From Sporosalibacterium faouarense (GTDB taxonomy: Bacteria > Bacillota > Clostridia > Tissierellales > VENL01), in assembly GCF_016765695.1 (NCBI RefSeq), contig NZ_JAETGO010000034.1, positions 124,001 through 188,000 of the forward strand: a stretch of 64,000 nucleotides of DNA. The letters are read 5' to 3'. The stretch's first letter is position 1. The number at the start of each line of letters is the position of its first letter. The notes beneath the pieces were generated by a model. It saw nothing but the letters and a program-made list of their open reading frames with translations. It was not told the DNA's origin and did not search any database. Position numbers and translations under genes: made by a program. Below, in pieces: positions 15,964 through 25,455 of this stretch.

Positions 15964-18339
15964 ATGAGTAAAAAAATTCATAAACAGCTAATTCTAGAAG
16001 GTCTAACTTGAGCGAACTGTGCTTCTAGGATAGAAGCAGACATAAATAAGTTAGAGAGTGTAAAATCAGCTTCTTTTAACTTTGTTACAGAGACATTTTC
16101 TATAGAAGTTGATGATGAAGATAAGATAGATTCTATAGTAGCCACAACGAGAGACATTGTTAATAAATATGAACCCCATGTAGTAGTAAAGGAGAAAATA
16201 ATAGATAAGGAAGGTAAGAAAGTCTTAGTATTAATGGGTCTTTCCTGTGCCAGTTGCTCTACAAAAATAGAGGATAAAGTTAAAGGCTTAAAGGGAGTTA
16301 ATAATGCCTATGTTGATTTTGCTAACGGCAAGTTGGTTATTGAAGGAAATAAAAGAGAGCTAGATAGGATAACTAAAGAAGCCACGGAAATAATTAAAAA
16401 GATTGAGCCAGATGTAGATGTTGTAGTAGAAGATAATAATGACAGTAAAAATACTAGTAAATCTTCACAGGAAAACAGTCATGGAATAAGTGATAATAAA
16501 AAAGAATTAATAAGACTATTGGTTGGAGCAGGATTCTTTGGAGCTGCAATGATTTCAAATTTTTCATTTTGGACTGAATTTACATTGTTCTTTATAAGTT
16601 ATGTTCTAGTTGGTGGAGAAGTAGTACTTAAAGCCTTTAGGAATATACTAAGAGGTCAGGTCTTTGATGAAAACTTCCTTATGACAATAGCTACTGTAGG
16701 TGCATTTATTGTAGGAGAATTTGCCGAAGGTGTAGCAGTTATGCTCTTTTATCAAGCGGGAGAGTTCATGCAGGATCTGGCAGTCAATCGTTCTAGAAGA
16801 TCTATAGCTGAGCTTATGGATATAAGGCCAGACTACGCTAATCTTAAAGTGGGAGAAGATACAAAGAAAGTATCGCCAGAGGAAGTAGAAATAGGGGACT
16901 TAATCATAGTAAAACCAGGAGAAAAGGTGCCACTAGATGGAGAAGTGGTTGAAGGAAGTTCTATGCTAGATACCTCAGCATTAACGGGAGAATCAGTTCC
17001 AAGGGAAGTAGAAGCAGGTAATGAGGTCTTAGGTGGATTTATAAATAAAAATGGATTATTGACGGTAAAGGTTTCTAAGGAATTTGGGGAATCAACTGTA
17101 GCTAAAATACTTGATTTGGTACAAAATGCAAGCAGTAAAAAAGCACCTACAGAAAACTTCATTACAAAGTTTGCCAGATACTATACACCAGTTGTTGTGT
17201 TTGGAGCTTTAGCATTAGCGATAGTTCCTCCTTTGGTAATAGAGGGAGCAACCTTCTCTGAGTGGATATATAGAGCATTGGTATTCTTAGTAATATCTTG
17301 CCCCTGCGCCCTTGTTGTATCTATTCCTCTTGGATTCTTTGGAGGAATTGGAGGAGCATCTAAAAACGGTATTTTAGTTAAGGGTGGAAACTATCTTGAA
17401 GCTCTTAATAGTGTTGAGACAGTAGTTATGGACAAAACAGGAACTTTAACAAAAGGCGTATTCAAAGTAACTAAAATAAGTACTATAAATGATTTTTCAA
17501 TGGATAAATTAATTAAATATGCAGCATATACTGAAAGCTATTCTAACCACCCAATAGCTACTTCAATATTAAAAGCATATGGAGATGAGATAGATAAAAA
17601 GGAAATTTCAAATTACAACGAAATCTCAGGTCATGGAATTAAAGCTACCGTTAAAGGGAAAGAAGTACTAGCTGGTAATGTTAAGCTAATGAAAAAAGAA
17701 AATATTAAATATAATGAAGTAGATGAAGCGGGAACTGTTGTTCATATAGCTATAGATAGACAGTATGTTGGTTATATATTAATTTCCGATGAGATTAAAG
17801 AAGATTCAAAGAATGCAATAATAGGACTTAAAGAAGTAGGAGTAAAACAGATTGTTATGCTTACTGGAGATAATAGTAGAGTAGCTAACAAGGTAGCACA
17901 AGAGCTAGGATTAGATAAAGTATATGCAGAGCTTTTACCCCAGCATAAAGTGGAAAAGGTTGAAATGCTTGAAAGGGAGAAAACAAAAAAATGTAAGCTT
18001 ATATTTGTGGGGGATGGAATAAATGATGCACCTGTACTAGCTAGGGCAGATATTGGAGTTGCAATGGGAGGACTCGGCTCAGATGCAGCAATTGAAGCAG
18101 CGGATGTAGTTATAATGACTGATGAGCCATCAAAAATTGTAAGTGCAATCAAGATAGCTAAGAGAACTAGAAAAATAGTGTGGCAGAATATTATATTCTC
18201 ACTGGGAGTTAAGGGGATATTTCTTATATTAGGAGCTCTTGGTTATGCAACAATGTGGGAGGCAGTATTTGCTGATGTTGGAGTAACAATAATAGCTGTT
18301 CTTAATGCAATGAGGGTTATGAATGTGAAAAAACTATAA
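15964..18339 (+). CDS. Zn/Cd/Pb-type P1B ATPase with selenocysteine in HMA domain 1 (Sec16)
   Basis: A metal-exporting ATPase. The full frame from ATG 15964 (AAGGGG upstream) gives 791 residues if TGA 16009-16011 is read as Sec. Starting at the next ATG (16234) would cut off a complete first HMA domain. HMA1: GLT-TGA-ANCASRIE, i.e. U16-x-x-C19. HMA2: GLSCASC at 93-98. Then TGES, CPC (446-448), DKTGT (490) and GDGINDAP. The paralogue at 20846 has Cys16 and Cys19 at identical positions (GLDCANC). The stem TGCTTCT-AGGAT-AGAAGCA starts 8 nt after the TGA. CPC and ISCPCALVV place it with ZntA/CadA (P1B-2). Selective Sec use at one metal-capture site is the notable feature. Confidence 0.85.
16020..16038 (+). 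promoter_or_regulatory. SECIS-like hairpin in P-type ATPase gene
   Basis: A perfect 7-bp stem TGCTTCT/AGAAGCA with loop AGGAT starts 8 nt after the TGA, putting GG at nt 17-18. This is a good fit to the general bacterial SECIS model. Confidence 0.55.
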
Positions 18340-18346
18340 AAATATC

Positions 18347-18388
18347 ATAATAAAGCTGTTGATACAGTAACCAACAGCTTTATTATTG
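18347..18388 (+). terminator. Terminator after Sec ATPase
   Basis: AATAAAGCTGTTG pairs with CAACAGCTTTATT around a 10-nt loop. The flanks are A/T-rich; the 3' U-tract is weak. Confidence 0.6.
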
Positions 18389-18420
18389 AAATCAATATAA
18401 AGTAAAGGAGATAAGAAAGC

Positions 18421-18657
18421 ATGTGCTATTATGGTTTAGGATTTGGTTCTAGTAGCTGGTTGTGGGGAGTTATGGGACTTATAAAAATACTAGTTGTTGT
18501 TGCAGTTATCATATGGTTAGTGAAATTAGCAACTAAAAATAATTATAAATTTAATAATTTTTCAAACAATGCTACACATATATTACATGAAAGATATGTT
18601 AATGGAGAGATTGACGAAGAAGAGTACCTTCATAAAAAGAAAATATTAAAAAGCTAA
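18421..18657 (+). CDS. Small SHOCT-domain membrane protein
   Basis: 78 residues: one membrane helix (about 22-42), then a C-terminal SHOCT motif, ILHERYVNGEIDEEEYLHKKKIL. SHOCT tails are short oligomerisation motifs on many small proteins. The gene follows the Sec ATPase and precedes lspA. A close analogue ends the copper cluster at 48481 (ILDERFAKGEIDEEEYNRKKNNL), so this type accompanies metal-export operons here. Exact role unknown. Confidence 0.75.
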   Translation: MCYYGLGFGSSSWLWGVMGLIKILVVVAVIIWLVKLATKNNYKFNNFSNNATHILHERYVNGEIDEEEYLHKKKILKS

Positions 18658-18784
18658 AGATATTATAGGAGATTTTATTAACATATGTTTATACATTTTT
18701 AAGATAAAATGAAAAATACTTAAAATCAATCCTGTACGAAATATGAGTAAACACAAAAAAATAACATAAACTTGAGGTGAATAA

Positions 18785-19237
18785 ATGATATATATAATAA
18801 TACCAATATTATTAGTGGCAATTGACCAAACATCAAAGTACTTGGCTGTCAATTATCTAAAATCCATTGGAAGTATTGAGTTAATAGAGGGCGTATTTAA
18901 CGTAACCTATGCAATTAATACAGGGGCTGCCTTTAGTATTTTATCGGGGAAACAAGTATTTCTGATTTTAGTTACCACAGCAGTAACTGGATTCCTAATG
19001 TATTACTTATTTAAAGCAATAAAGGAAAATAAATCGAGAATTTTAAAGTTGTCGTTGTCTTTAATTATAGGGGGTGCACTAGGGAATCTTATAGATAGGA
19101 TAAGATTAAACTATGTAATTGATTATTTTGATTTCACTTTAATTAATTATCCTATATTTAACGTAGCTGATGTTTTTGTTGTGTGTGGCACAATATTATT
19201 AGCATATGGGATTTTATTTAGAAAAGATATAATTTAA
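18785..19237 (+). CDS. lspA: Lipoprotein signal peptidase II
   Basis: 150 residues with four hydrophobic segments. The aspartyl-protease signatures are GGALGNLIDRI and YVIDYFDF ... NVADVFVVCG, carrying both catalytic Asp residues. LspA cleaves lipoproteins after Lgt acylation. The AGGTG-like site at 18774 precedes ATG 18785. Its presence in a metal cluster, with lgt in the mer operon, gives the island both lipoprotein-processing enzymes. It may be an accessory copy besides a housekeeping one. Confidence 0.9.
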   Translation: MIYIIIPILLVAIDQTSKYLAVNYLKSIGSIELIEGVFNVTYAINTGAAFSILSGKQVFLILVTTAVTGFLMYYLFKAIKENKSRILKLSLSLIIGGALGNLIDRIRLNYVIDYFDFTLINYPIFNVADVFVVCGTILLAYGILFRKDII

Positions 19238-19328
19238 ACTATATAGATTTTAAGTATTACTCCTTTGTTTAAAAGATTTAGAAAAGTAAAATACATTTAA
19301 AAATAATCAATCGGAATGGGTGAAGTAG

Positions 19329-20341
19329 ATGAAGAAATGAGTAACCATAGGCATTATAATATTTAGTTTTTCATATTTATTGCAATTACAATTTATAATA
19401 ATTTAACTGTTACAGTTAACACTCAAGAAAGTTCACTATATATAGTGGCTGGCTCAGGATTAAAAGAAATTTCAAGCCAGTTAGAAGATAAGAAAATTAT
19501 AAGTTCAGCAGAATACTTTATTTTATATACTAAACTTAAAGGCCAAGAAAATAAAATACAAGCGGGTAAATTTAAAATACCTCCTAATATAAACTTAGAT
19601 ACGCTCTTAAAGAAGCTACAAGATCCAGAGCAAGAATATATAAAGATTACAATACCAGAAGGATATACTGTATATCAAATAGCAGAGATATTAGAAAAGA
19701 ATAATCTAATAAATAAAGAAAAATTTTTAGAAATAGCTACAAAAGGCATATCTGATTTTGATATAGATATCGATTCAGATAATATCCTTTACAAACTAGA
19801 AGGATATCTGTTTCCTGATACCTATTATATACCAAATGGATTTAAAGAAAAGGAAATTATAGATGTGATATTAAAGAGATTTGATGAAGTATTTACAGAT
19901 AAAAATAGAGAGCGAGCCAAAGAACTTGGACTGAGCATTAATAAAATTTTAACTATAGCATCTTTAATAGAAAAAGAGGCAGCAAATGATAGCGAGAGAA
20001 AAACTATTGCTGGTGTAATATATAATAGATTAGAAAATAATATGCTACTACAAATAGATGCATCTGTTATTTATGGAATAACAAAAGGAGAAGGTCATAT
20101 AAGTAGGCTTTTATATAAAGATCTGGAATCTAATTCTGTATATAATACTTATAAGTATAAAGGTCTTCCCCCAGGACCTATTGCTTCATCGGGTATATCT
20201 TCCATAGAAGCAGCCTTATATCCAGAGGAACATGGGTATTTTTACTATGTATTCGATAATAACAAGCATGTATTTAGTAAAACCTATAAAGAACATTTGA
20301 AGAATGTAGCAAGTATAAGAAATAAACAGAATAAGAATTGA
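19329..20341 (+). pseudogene. mltG: Endolytic transglycosylase MltG, damaged N-terminus
   Basis: MltG cuts nascent glycan strands at the membrane. From GTG 19445, 298 residues cover the LysM-like and YceG domains: TIPEGYTVYQIAEIL, LEGYLFPDTYYIP, IASLIEKEA with the catalytic Glu, and GLPPGPIASSG. The N-terminal membrane anchor is broken. The best start, ATG 19329, meets TGA after three codons and needs a frameshift; ATG 19337 meets TAG. Without the anchor it is probably inactive or mislocated. The TGA here has no cysteine counterpart, so I do not read it as Sec. Confidence 0.75.
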
Positions 20342-20489
20342 GACTGTTTCAAAGAAATGTTTCGTTTCTTTGTATCCCTTAGTCTATTTTCTGTCAACTA
20401 AAGGGTACTGATTTTATTCATTAGGGAGGATAAGTATTTTTTACCAGAAGTGGTAAAGTCGTTTCTAGTTTTGAAAATAGAAAAAAAGG

Positions 20490-20549
20490 TTGACTTTCAA
20501 AGAGGGAGAGTTATAATCAAATATATGAATATGTATTCATATATTTGAT
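20490..20549 (+). promoter_or_regulatory. Promoter and perfect 34-bp operator of second ATPase operon
   Basis: TTGACT (20490) and TATAAT (20512) are 16 bp apart. Starting inside the -10 is a perfect dyad with 16-bp arms ATCAAATATATGAATA and complement around TG (20516-20549). The TGAATA/TATTCA core is typical of ArsR/CadC operators. Confidence 0.65.
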
Positions 20550-20562
20550 GGTTGTGCAACGT

Positions 20563-20826
20563 ATGAATTATAATTATATACAAAGTGCTTTAACTACGGG
20601 TATAATTCATCTTAAAAATATCTCTGATCATGAATTGCTCCACTTACTTGAAATGAACCAAGATGAGGTAATTGAGGAGTTAGAAGTATTAGCAAAACTA
20701 AGAGTTGTAGAGTATAGGAAAGAGGGTGATATGGTTTGTTATTCTTTAGCCAATAATCATATACAACATATTTTAGTAGAAGGGTTTCTACATGTAAGTC
20801 AAAACAATAAAAGAGTAGAGGATTAG
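20563..20826 (+). CDS. N-terminally truncated ArsR-like protein
   Basis: About 87 residues from ATG 20563; an in-frame TTG at 20545 lies inside the operator and is unlikely. It aligns with the second half of the ArsR-like protein at 15559: HLLEMNQDEVIEELEVLAKL, then ANNHIQHILVEGFLH. The first helices, including the CxC metal motif, are missing. There is no clear ribosome site. Possibly a decaying gene, with regulation taken over by the intact CadC-like repressor at 15158. Confidence 0.55.
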   Translation: MNYNYIQSALTTGIIHLKNISDHELLHLLEMNQDEVIEELEVLAKLRVVEYRKEGDMVCYSLANNHIQHILVEGFLHVSQNNKRVED

Positions 20827-20845
20827 TCTACGAGGGGGTATAAAA

Positions 20846-23218
20846 ATGAGCAAATTAAATCGTAAAGAATTAATTCTAGAAGGTTTAGATTGTGCTAATT
20901 GTGCAATGAAGATTGAGTCAAAGGTAAATGAGCTTAATGGTGTAAATAAAGCAACAGTAAATTTTTCAACTCAAATTCTTACAATTGAAGCAGATGAATC
21001 ATATATGGACCAAATTGTTTCAGAAGCTAAAAGTATAGTTAAGAAACTTGAACCACATGTAATTGTTAAAGAAAAAGTATCCAATAAAAGAAAAAAGAAG
21101 ATTTTAACTCTTAAAGGGCTTTCATGCTCAAGTTGTGCTACTAAGATAGAGGATAAAGTTAATGCCATTAAGGGTGTGGATAAGGCCTTTATAGATTTTG
21201 CCTCAAGCAAATTAATCATAGAGGTATATGACAGAACAATTTTAAATAGTATCGTAGATGAAGTTACAACAATAGTGAAAAAGCTAGAGCCTGATGTAGA
21301 TGTGATAGAAGAAAAGAAAAAGGGTTCAAATATGGAAAAAACTGAAGAAGAACAGGATATAAGGGAAAAATGGTACAATAGACAATCCACGAGGCTGATT
21401 ATTTCAGCCGTATTATTCGGAATAGCTACTCTATCTGATTTATCTAATAACATAGAGATAGGTTTATATGCAATCAGTTACTTGCTTGCTGGGGGTGAAG
21501 TTCTTTTAAAGGCTGGTAGAAATATAATAAGAGGGCAGGTTTTTGATGAAAACTTTTTGGTAGGTATAGCAACGATTGGTGCATTTGGAATTAATGAAGC
21601 ACCAGAGGGTGTAGCAGTTATGTTATTCTTCCAGGTTGGAGAATATCTCCAAGGTAAAGCAGTAGATCGTTCTAGAAAATCAATTGCTTCATTGATGGAT
21701 ATACGACCTGACTTTGCAAATCTTAAAATTGGAGAAGACATACAGAGAGTATCACCAGATGAAGTGGAAATTGGAGATATCATTATAGTAAAACCCGGAG
21801 AAAAGGTTCCACTAGATGGTAAGATTATAGAAGGAAAATCAATGGTTGATACTTCCGCATTAACTGGAGAGTCTGTACCAAGAAAAGTTGATGTAGGAGA
21901 TGAGGTTTTAGGTGGATTTATTAATACCAATGGATTATTAACAGTAGAAGTTACAAAGGAATTTGGCGAATCCACAGTATCTAAAATACTAGACCTTGTT
22001 CAGAATGCAAGCAGCAAAAAGGCTCCAACGGAAAACTTTATAACAAAGTTTGCAAGGTACTATACACCAGTAGTTGTATTTGCTGCTTTAGCATTGGCGA
22101 TAATTCCTCCACTAGTAATTGAAGGAGCAACTTTCTCAGAATGGATATATAGAGCATTGGTATTTCTTGTAATATCCTGTCCATGTGCATTGGTAGTATC
22201 AATACCCCTTGGCTTCTTTGGAGGAATCGGAGGAGCATCAAAGAGTGGTGTATTAGTGAAGGGGAGTAATTATCTAGAAGCTTTAAATAATGTAGATACA
22301 GTAGTCTTCGATAAGACTGGTACTTTGACTAAGGGTGTATTTAAGGTTACAGAGATTGTAAACAAAGGTGATATGGATAAAGCACAGCTTTTAGAATACA
22401 CAGCATATGCAGAAAGCTTTTCAAACCATCCCATTGCATTATCAATACTAAAGGAATACGGGAAGGAAGTAAACCAGAATGAGGTAGCTGACTATGAAGA
22501 AATATCAGGACATGGAATAAAGGTTAAGGTAAAAGGAAATGAGGTATTAGCAGGTAACAAAAAGCTAATGAATAAGGAAAATATAGAGTATTCAAATGTA
22601 GAAACCTTTGGAACGGTTGTTCATGTTGCCATAGATAAAAAATATCGGGGATATATTGTAATATCCGATGAAATAAAGGAAGATTCAGCACATGCAATAA
22701 AGGAACTAAAGAATATTGGAGTAAGAAAAACTGTTATGCTTACTGGTGACAATAAGGTTGTTGGAGATAAGGTAGGAAAACAACTAGGATTGGATCAAGT
22801 ACATGCAGAATTACTTCCACATCAAAAGGTTGAGAAGGTAGAGGAATTAGATAAAGAAAAAGCTCCAAAAGGAAAATTGATCTTTGTCGGAGACGGTATA
22901 AACGATGCTCCAGTACTAGCAAGGGCAGATGTTGGTGTAGCCATGGGTGGATTAGGCTCAGATGCAGCAATTGAGGCTGCTGATGTCGTTATCATGACAG
23001 ATGAACCCTCAAAGCTTGTAAGCGGTATAAAGATAGCTAAAAGAACCAGAAAGATAGTATGGCAGAATATAATCTTTGCACTGGGAGTGAAAGCAATATT
23101 TTTAGCATTAGGAGCTGTTGGAATTGCAACACTTTGGGAAGCGGTATTTGCTGATGTTGGTGTAACTGTTCTTGCGGTTATAAATGCAATGAGAGTAATG
23201 AAAATCAAGAATATATAA
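20846..23218 (+). CDS. Zn/Cd/Pb-type P1B ATPase, all-cysteine paralogue
   Basis: 790 residues from ATG 20846 after GAGGGGG. Two HMA domains: GLDCANC at 13-19 and GLSCSSC near 92-98. Then TGES, ISCPCALVVSIPLG, DKTGTLTKG and GDGINDAP. It aligns along its whole length with the Sec ATPase at 15964, and Cys16 stands exactly where that protein has TGA. It is thus an internal control for the selenocysteine reading. It follows the truncated arsR by 19 bp behind a strong palindromic operator. Zn, Cd and Pb export is inferred from the CPC class. Confidence 0.93.
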   Translation: MSKLNRKELILEGLDCANCAMKIESKVNELNGVNKATVNFSTQILTIEADESYMDQIVSEAKSIVKKLEPHVIVKEKVSNKRKKKILTLKGLSCSSCATKIEDKVNAIKGVDKAFIDFASSKLIIEVYDRTILNSIVDEVTTIVKKLEPDVDVIEEKKKGSNMEKTEEEQDIREKWYNRQSTRLIISAVLFGIATLSDLSNNIEIGLYAISYLLAGGEVLLKAGRNIIRGQVFDENFLVGIATIGAFGINEAPEGVAVMLFFQVGEYLQGKAVDRSRKSIASLMDIRPDFANLKIGEDIQRVSPDEVEIGDIIIVKPGEKVPLDGKIIEGKSMVDTSALTGESVPRKVDVGDEVLGGFINTNGLLTVEVTKEFGESTVSKILDLVQNASSKKAPTENFITKFARYYTPVVVFAALALAIIPPLVIEGATFSEWIYRALVFLVISCPCALVVSIPLGFFGGIGGASKSGVLVKGSNYLEALNNVDTVVFDKTGTLTKGVFKVTEIVNKGDMDKAQLLEYTAYAESFSNHPIALSILKEYGKEVNQNEVADYEEISGHGIKVKVKGNEVLAGNKKLMNKENIEYSNVETFGTVVHVAIDKKYRGYIVISDEIKEDSAHAIKELKNIGVRKTVMLTGDNKVVGDKVGKQLGLDQVHAELLPHQKVEKVEELDKEKAPKGKLIFVGDGINDAPVLARADVGVAMGGLGSDAAIEAADVVIMTDEPSKLVSGIKIAKRTRKIVWQNIIFALGVKAIFLALGAVGIATLWEAVFADVGVTVLAVINAMRVMKIKNI

Positions 23219-23258
23219 CACCTGCATGTAAGCTAAAGAGTGAACTATAGATAAGATA

Positions 23259-23308
23259 TTAGGGTTATACTAGCTGTGATTTTTCATCAAGCAAGTATAA
23301 CCTTATAT
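23259..23308 (+). terminator. Hairpin downstream of second ATPase
   Basis: AGGGTTATACTAGCT pairs imperfectly with AGCAAGTATAACCTT. No strong U-tract follows, so terminator function is tentative. Confidence 0.4.
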
Positions 23309-23378
23309 TGCAACAACTTTAAATTAAAATTCGAGAAAAAAGGGTTATACTATATTTTACAAACGAGGAGGAGATAGC

Positions 23379-24206
23379 ATGATTCAGTTAGTAACAGACA
23401 GCTCAGCTGATTTGCCTAAGGAGTTGCTTGATAAATATAATATTTCTGTAGTCCCTTTAACTATAAACATTGATGGAAAGGAATACTTGGAGGGTGTAGA
23501 CCTAATGCCTCAAGAATTTTATGAGAAGATGTGTAATGGCAAAGAGCTACCTAAGACCTCACAGCCTTCACCAGCAGCCTTTGCAGATTTCTTTAAGACT
23601 TTATCAGGCAAAGGGCCTATACTCTGCCTAACTATATCTTCAGGTCTAAGTGGTACCTATCAATCCGCCTGCGTTGGAAGAGATATGTCAGGTCAAGATG
23701 TGACAGTTTTTGATACCTTGGCAGGTTCATTAGGACATGGACTACAGCTGATAGAGGCCAGAAAGCTTGCTATTCAGGGGCTTCCAATTGATAAAATCGT
23801 TGAATTCCTTGATGAGCTCAGAAAACGTTCAAATATATTAATTCTACTTGATACCCTTGAAAACATTGTTAAGGGTGGACGCCTGAGCAAGTTTCAGGGT
23901 TCAATTGCTAAAATCCTTGATATAAAGGTTTTGCTTGAAGGGATTGAAGGAAAGGTTGAGATAATCGAGAAAATACGAGGCAAGAGAAGGTTTTTGATGA
24001 GGACTATTGATATAATTGGAGAAAGGAAAAGGGATTTTTCAGATACCGTGTTTGGAATCACTCATATAAATAACCTTAAGGATGCTGAGATCCTAAGGGA
24101 TGAGATTATAAAGAGATACAAACCAAAGGATATTATAATAAATTATATGGGTGCAACAATGGGAACCTATGCAGGAAAGGGAGGCATTATTGTATCCTTT
24201 TATTAG
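23379..24206 (+). CDS. DegV family fatty-acid-binding protein
   Basis: 275 residues with the DegV/EDD fold: IQLVTDSSADLPKELL at the start, KTSQPSPAAF, TISSGLSGTYQSA (the lipid carboxylate-binding Ser region) and ENIVKGGRLSKFQG. DegV proteins bind fatty acids, in some species to feed FakA kinase. A GAGGAGG site precedes the ATG. It stands alone in the window and its codon use and G+C look slightly richer than the neighbouring metal genes. No link to metal handling is evident. Confidence 0.9.
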   Translation: MIQLVTDSSADLPKELLDKYNISVVPLTINIDGKEYLEGVDLMPQEFYEKMCNGKELPKTSQPSPAAFADFFKTLSGKGPILCLTISSGLSGTYQSACVGRDMSGQDVTVFDTLAGSLGHGLQLIEARKLAIQGLPIDKIVEFLDELRKRSNILILLDTLENIVKGGRLSKFQGSIAKILDIKVLLEGIEGKVEIIEKIRGKRRFLMRTIDIIGERKRDFSDTVFGITHINNLKDAEILRDEIIKRYKPKDIIINYMGATMGTYAGKGGIIVSFY

Positions 24207-24458
24207 AATATTTTATAACACTGTTATATAACTACTATAAACCTTTTATCAATTATATTCCCCAAAACCGATGGGTGCAGAATGATCGGAAAATGAAACA
24301 CTTTCCATATAATACCCACGGGAAATAAGTAGCAATATATACCTGCAGTCAAGTATAGTTTCTTAACGAACTTATTTCACCCTTATGAGTTAAGTCTTTA
24401 AGTTTAGTGAAGAATAGAGATCTATCCTTCTCTAGCCTTTACAAGTCGGAAGGAGTGT

Positions 24459-24590
24459 ATTGTTATAGATAAGCTTGAAGTTTTAAAAGACGAGCTAAGT
24501 AGTGCAATAGACAAAGGAAATATAGATGAAGTATTAATAATAAGTAAAAAGCTAGATTTAGTGATAAGCAATATTATAGAAAAATATTAA
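24459..24590 (+). CDS. Spo0E-like aspartyl-phosphate phosphatase
   Basis: A 43-residue frame resembling Spo0E family peptides, which remove phosphate from Spo0A. It reads KLEVLKDELSSAIDKGNIDE, then VLIISKKLDLVI, the expected two-helix pattern with SxxLDxxI. The start is unclear: AAGGAG at 24450-24455 is followed by an in-frame ATT at 24459 and no ATG/GTG/TTG. It may use ATT or be damaged at its 5' end. It lies 17 bp before a methyltransferase gene. Confidence 0.55.
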   Translation: MVIDKLEVLKDELSSAIDKGNIDEVLIISKKLDLVISNIIEKY

Positions 24591-24607
24591 ATAGGAGATT
24601 TATTGTA

Positions 24608-25252
24608 ATGAGTGAAAAAATAGTACATGCTTTAAAATTTAAAATTCTTGATGGCATATATGACCATGTAGTAAGAATTACCTGTAGAGATAACACTATT
24701 AAAAACTCCTTAATAAGTATTGCACAAATTAAAGGTGCCTGTAAAGTTTTAGACGTAGGTTGTGGTACAGGGACCTTATTGTTAAAAATTAAGGGCAGAT
24801 ATGAAAATTGTGATATTGTTGGAGTAGATGCAGATAAGAGGATTTTAGAAATTGCAAAATTGAAAGCAGATAAAAAAAATATAAATATACGTCTATTTGA
24901 TGCATATGCACAAGAATTACCATTTGATGAAAATACATTTGGTGTCGTTGTATCGAGCCTTTTATTTCACCATCTTAACAATGAGGATAAAACAAAGGCA
25001 TTTAAAGAAATTCATAGGATATTAAAAAAAGATGGAAAACTAATTCTAGCTGATTGGGATAAGCCTCAAAATCCTCTATTGAAGTTTGGATTTTTTATGT
25101 TAAGGTTATTGGATGGCTTTAATAATACTGAACTTCATTTAAAGGGTGAACTAATCAAGCTTATTAAACAAGAAGGTTTTAAAAATGTAATAGTTGATAA
25201 AAAGATAAATACAGTATTTGGTACAATCTCAATATGGAGTGCTCAAAAATAA
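24608..25252 (+). CDS. SAM-dependent class I methyltransferase
   Basis: 214 residues. Motif I is VLDVGCGTGTLLLK near residue 47, with DIVGVDADKRILEIAK next, then FDAYAQELPFDENTF and VVSSLLFHHL. The HH(L) after motif IV is typical of UbiE/ArsM-like enzymes. There are no extra conserved cysteines to support ArsM, so an arsenic role is not indicated. Substrate unknown. Confidence 0.8.
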   Translation: MSEKIVHALKFKILDGIYDHVVRITCRDNTIKNSLISIAQIKGACKVLDVGCGTGTLLLKIKGRYENCDIVGVDADKRILEIAKLKADKKNINIRLFDAYAQELPFDENTFGVVVSSLLFHHLNNEDKTKAFKEIHRILKKDGKLILADWDKPQNPLLKFGFFMLRLLDGFNNTELHLKGELIKLIKQEGFKNVIVDKKINTVFGTISIWSAQK

Positions 25253-25455
25253 TTGATAGAGAAATATTTGTATGTGGAAATGCCTACTGAATAGGAAATG
25301 TCATGGAATGACGGCTTTTTGAATAGAAATTATCATATTCATATAAATCACAAAAGAATCTAATTATATTAAGACTAGAGCAGCATATTCATATAGAAAA
25401 TTTCGGAATTTTATTTAGCATTCTCAAATATGAATAATATTGGGGGTGCTAATAA

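Noticed and set aside
19338..19340. TGA near the start of mltG as a sixth Sec codon
   Set aside because: No cysteine is expected there, the nearest residue would be Trp, and the frame also needs a shift soon after.
24207..24458. Possible riboswitch between degV and the Spo0E-like gene
   Set aside because: A short CCGAT/ATCGG hairpin exists but no known riboswitch core could be recognised.
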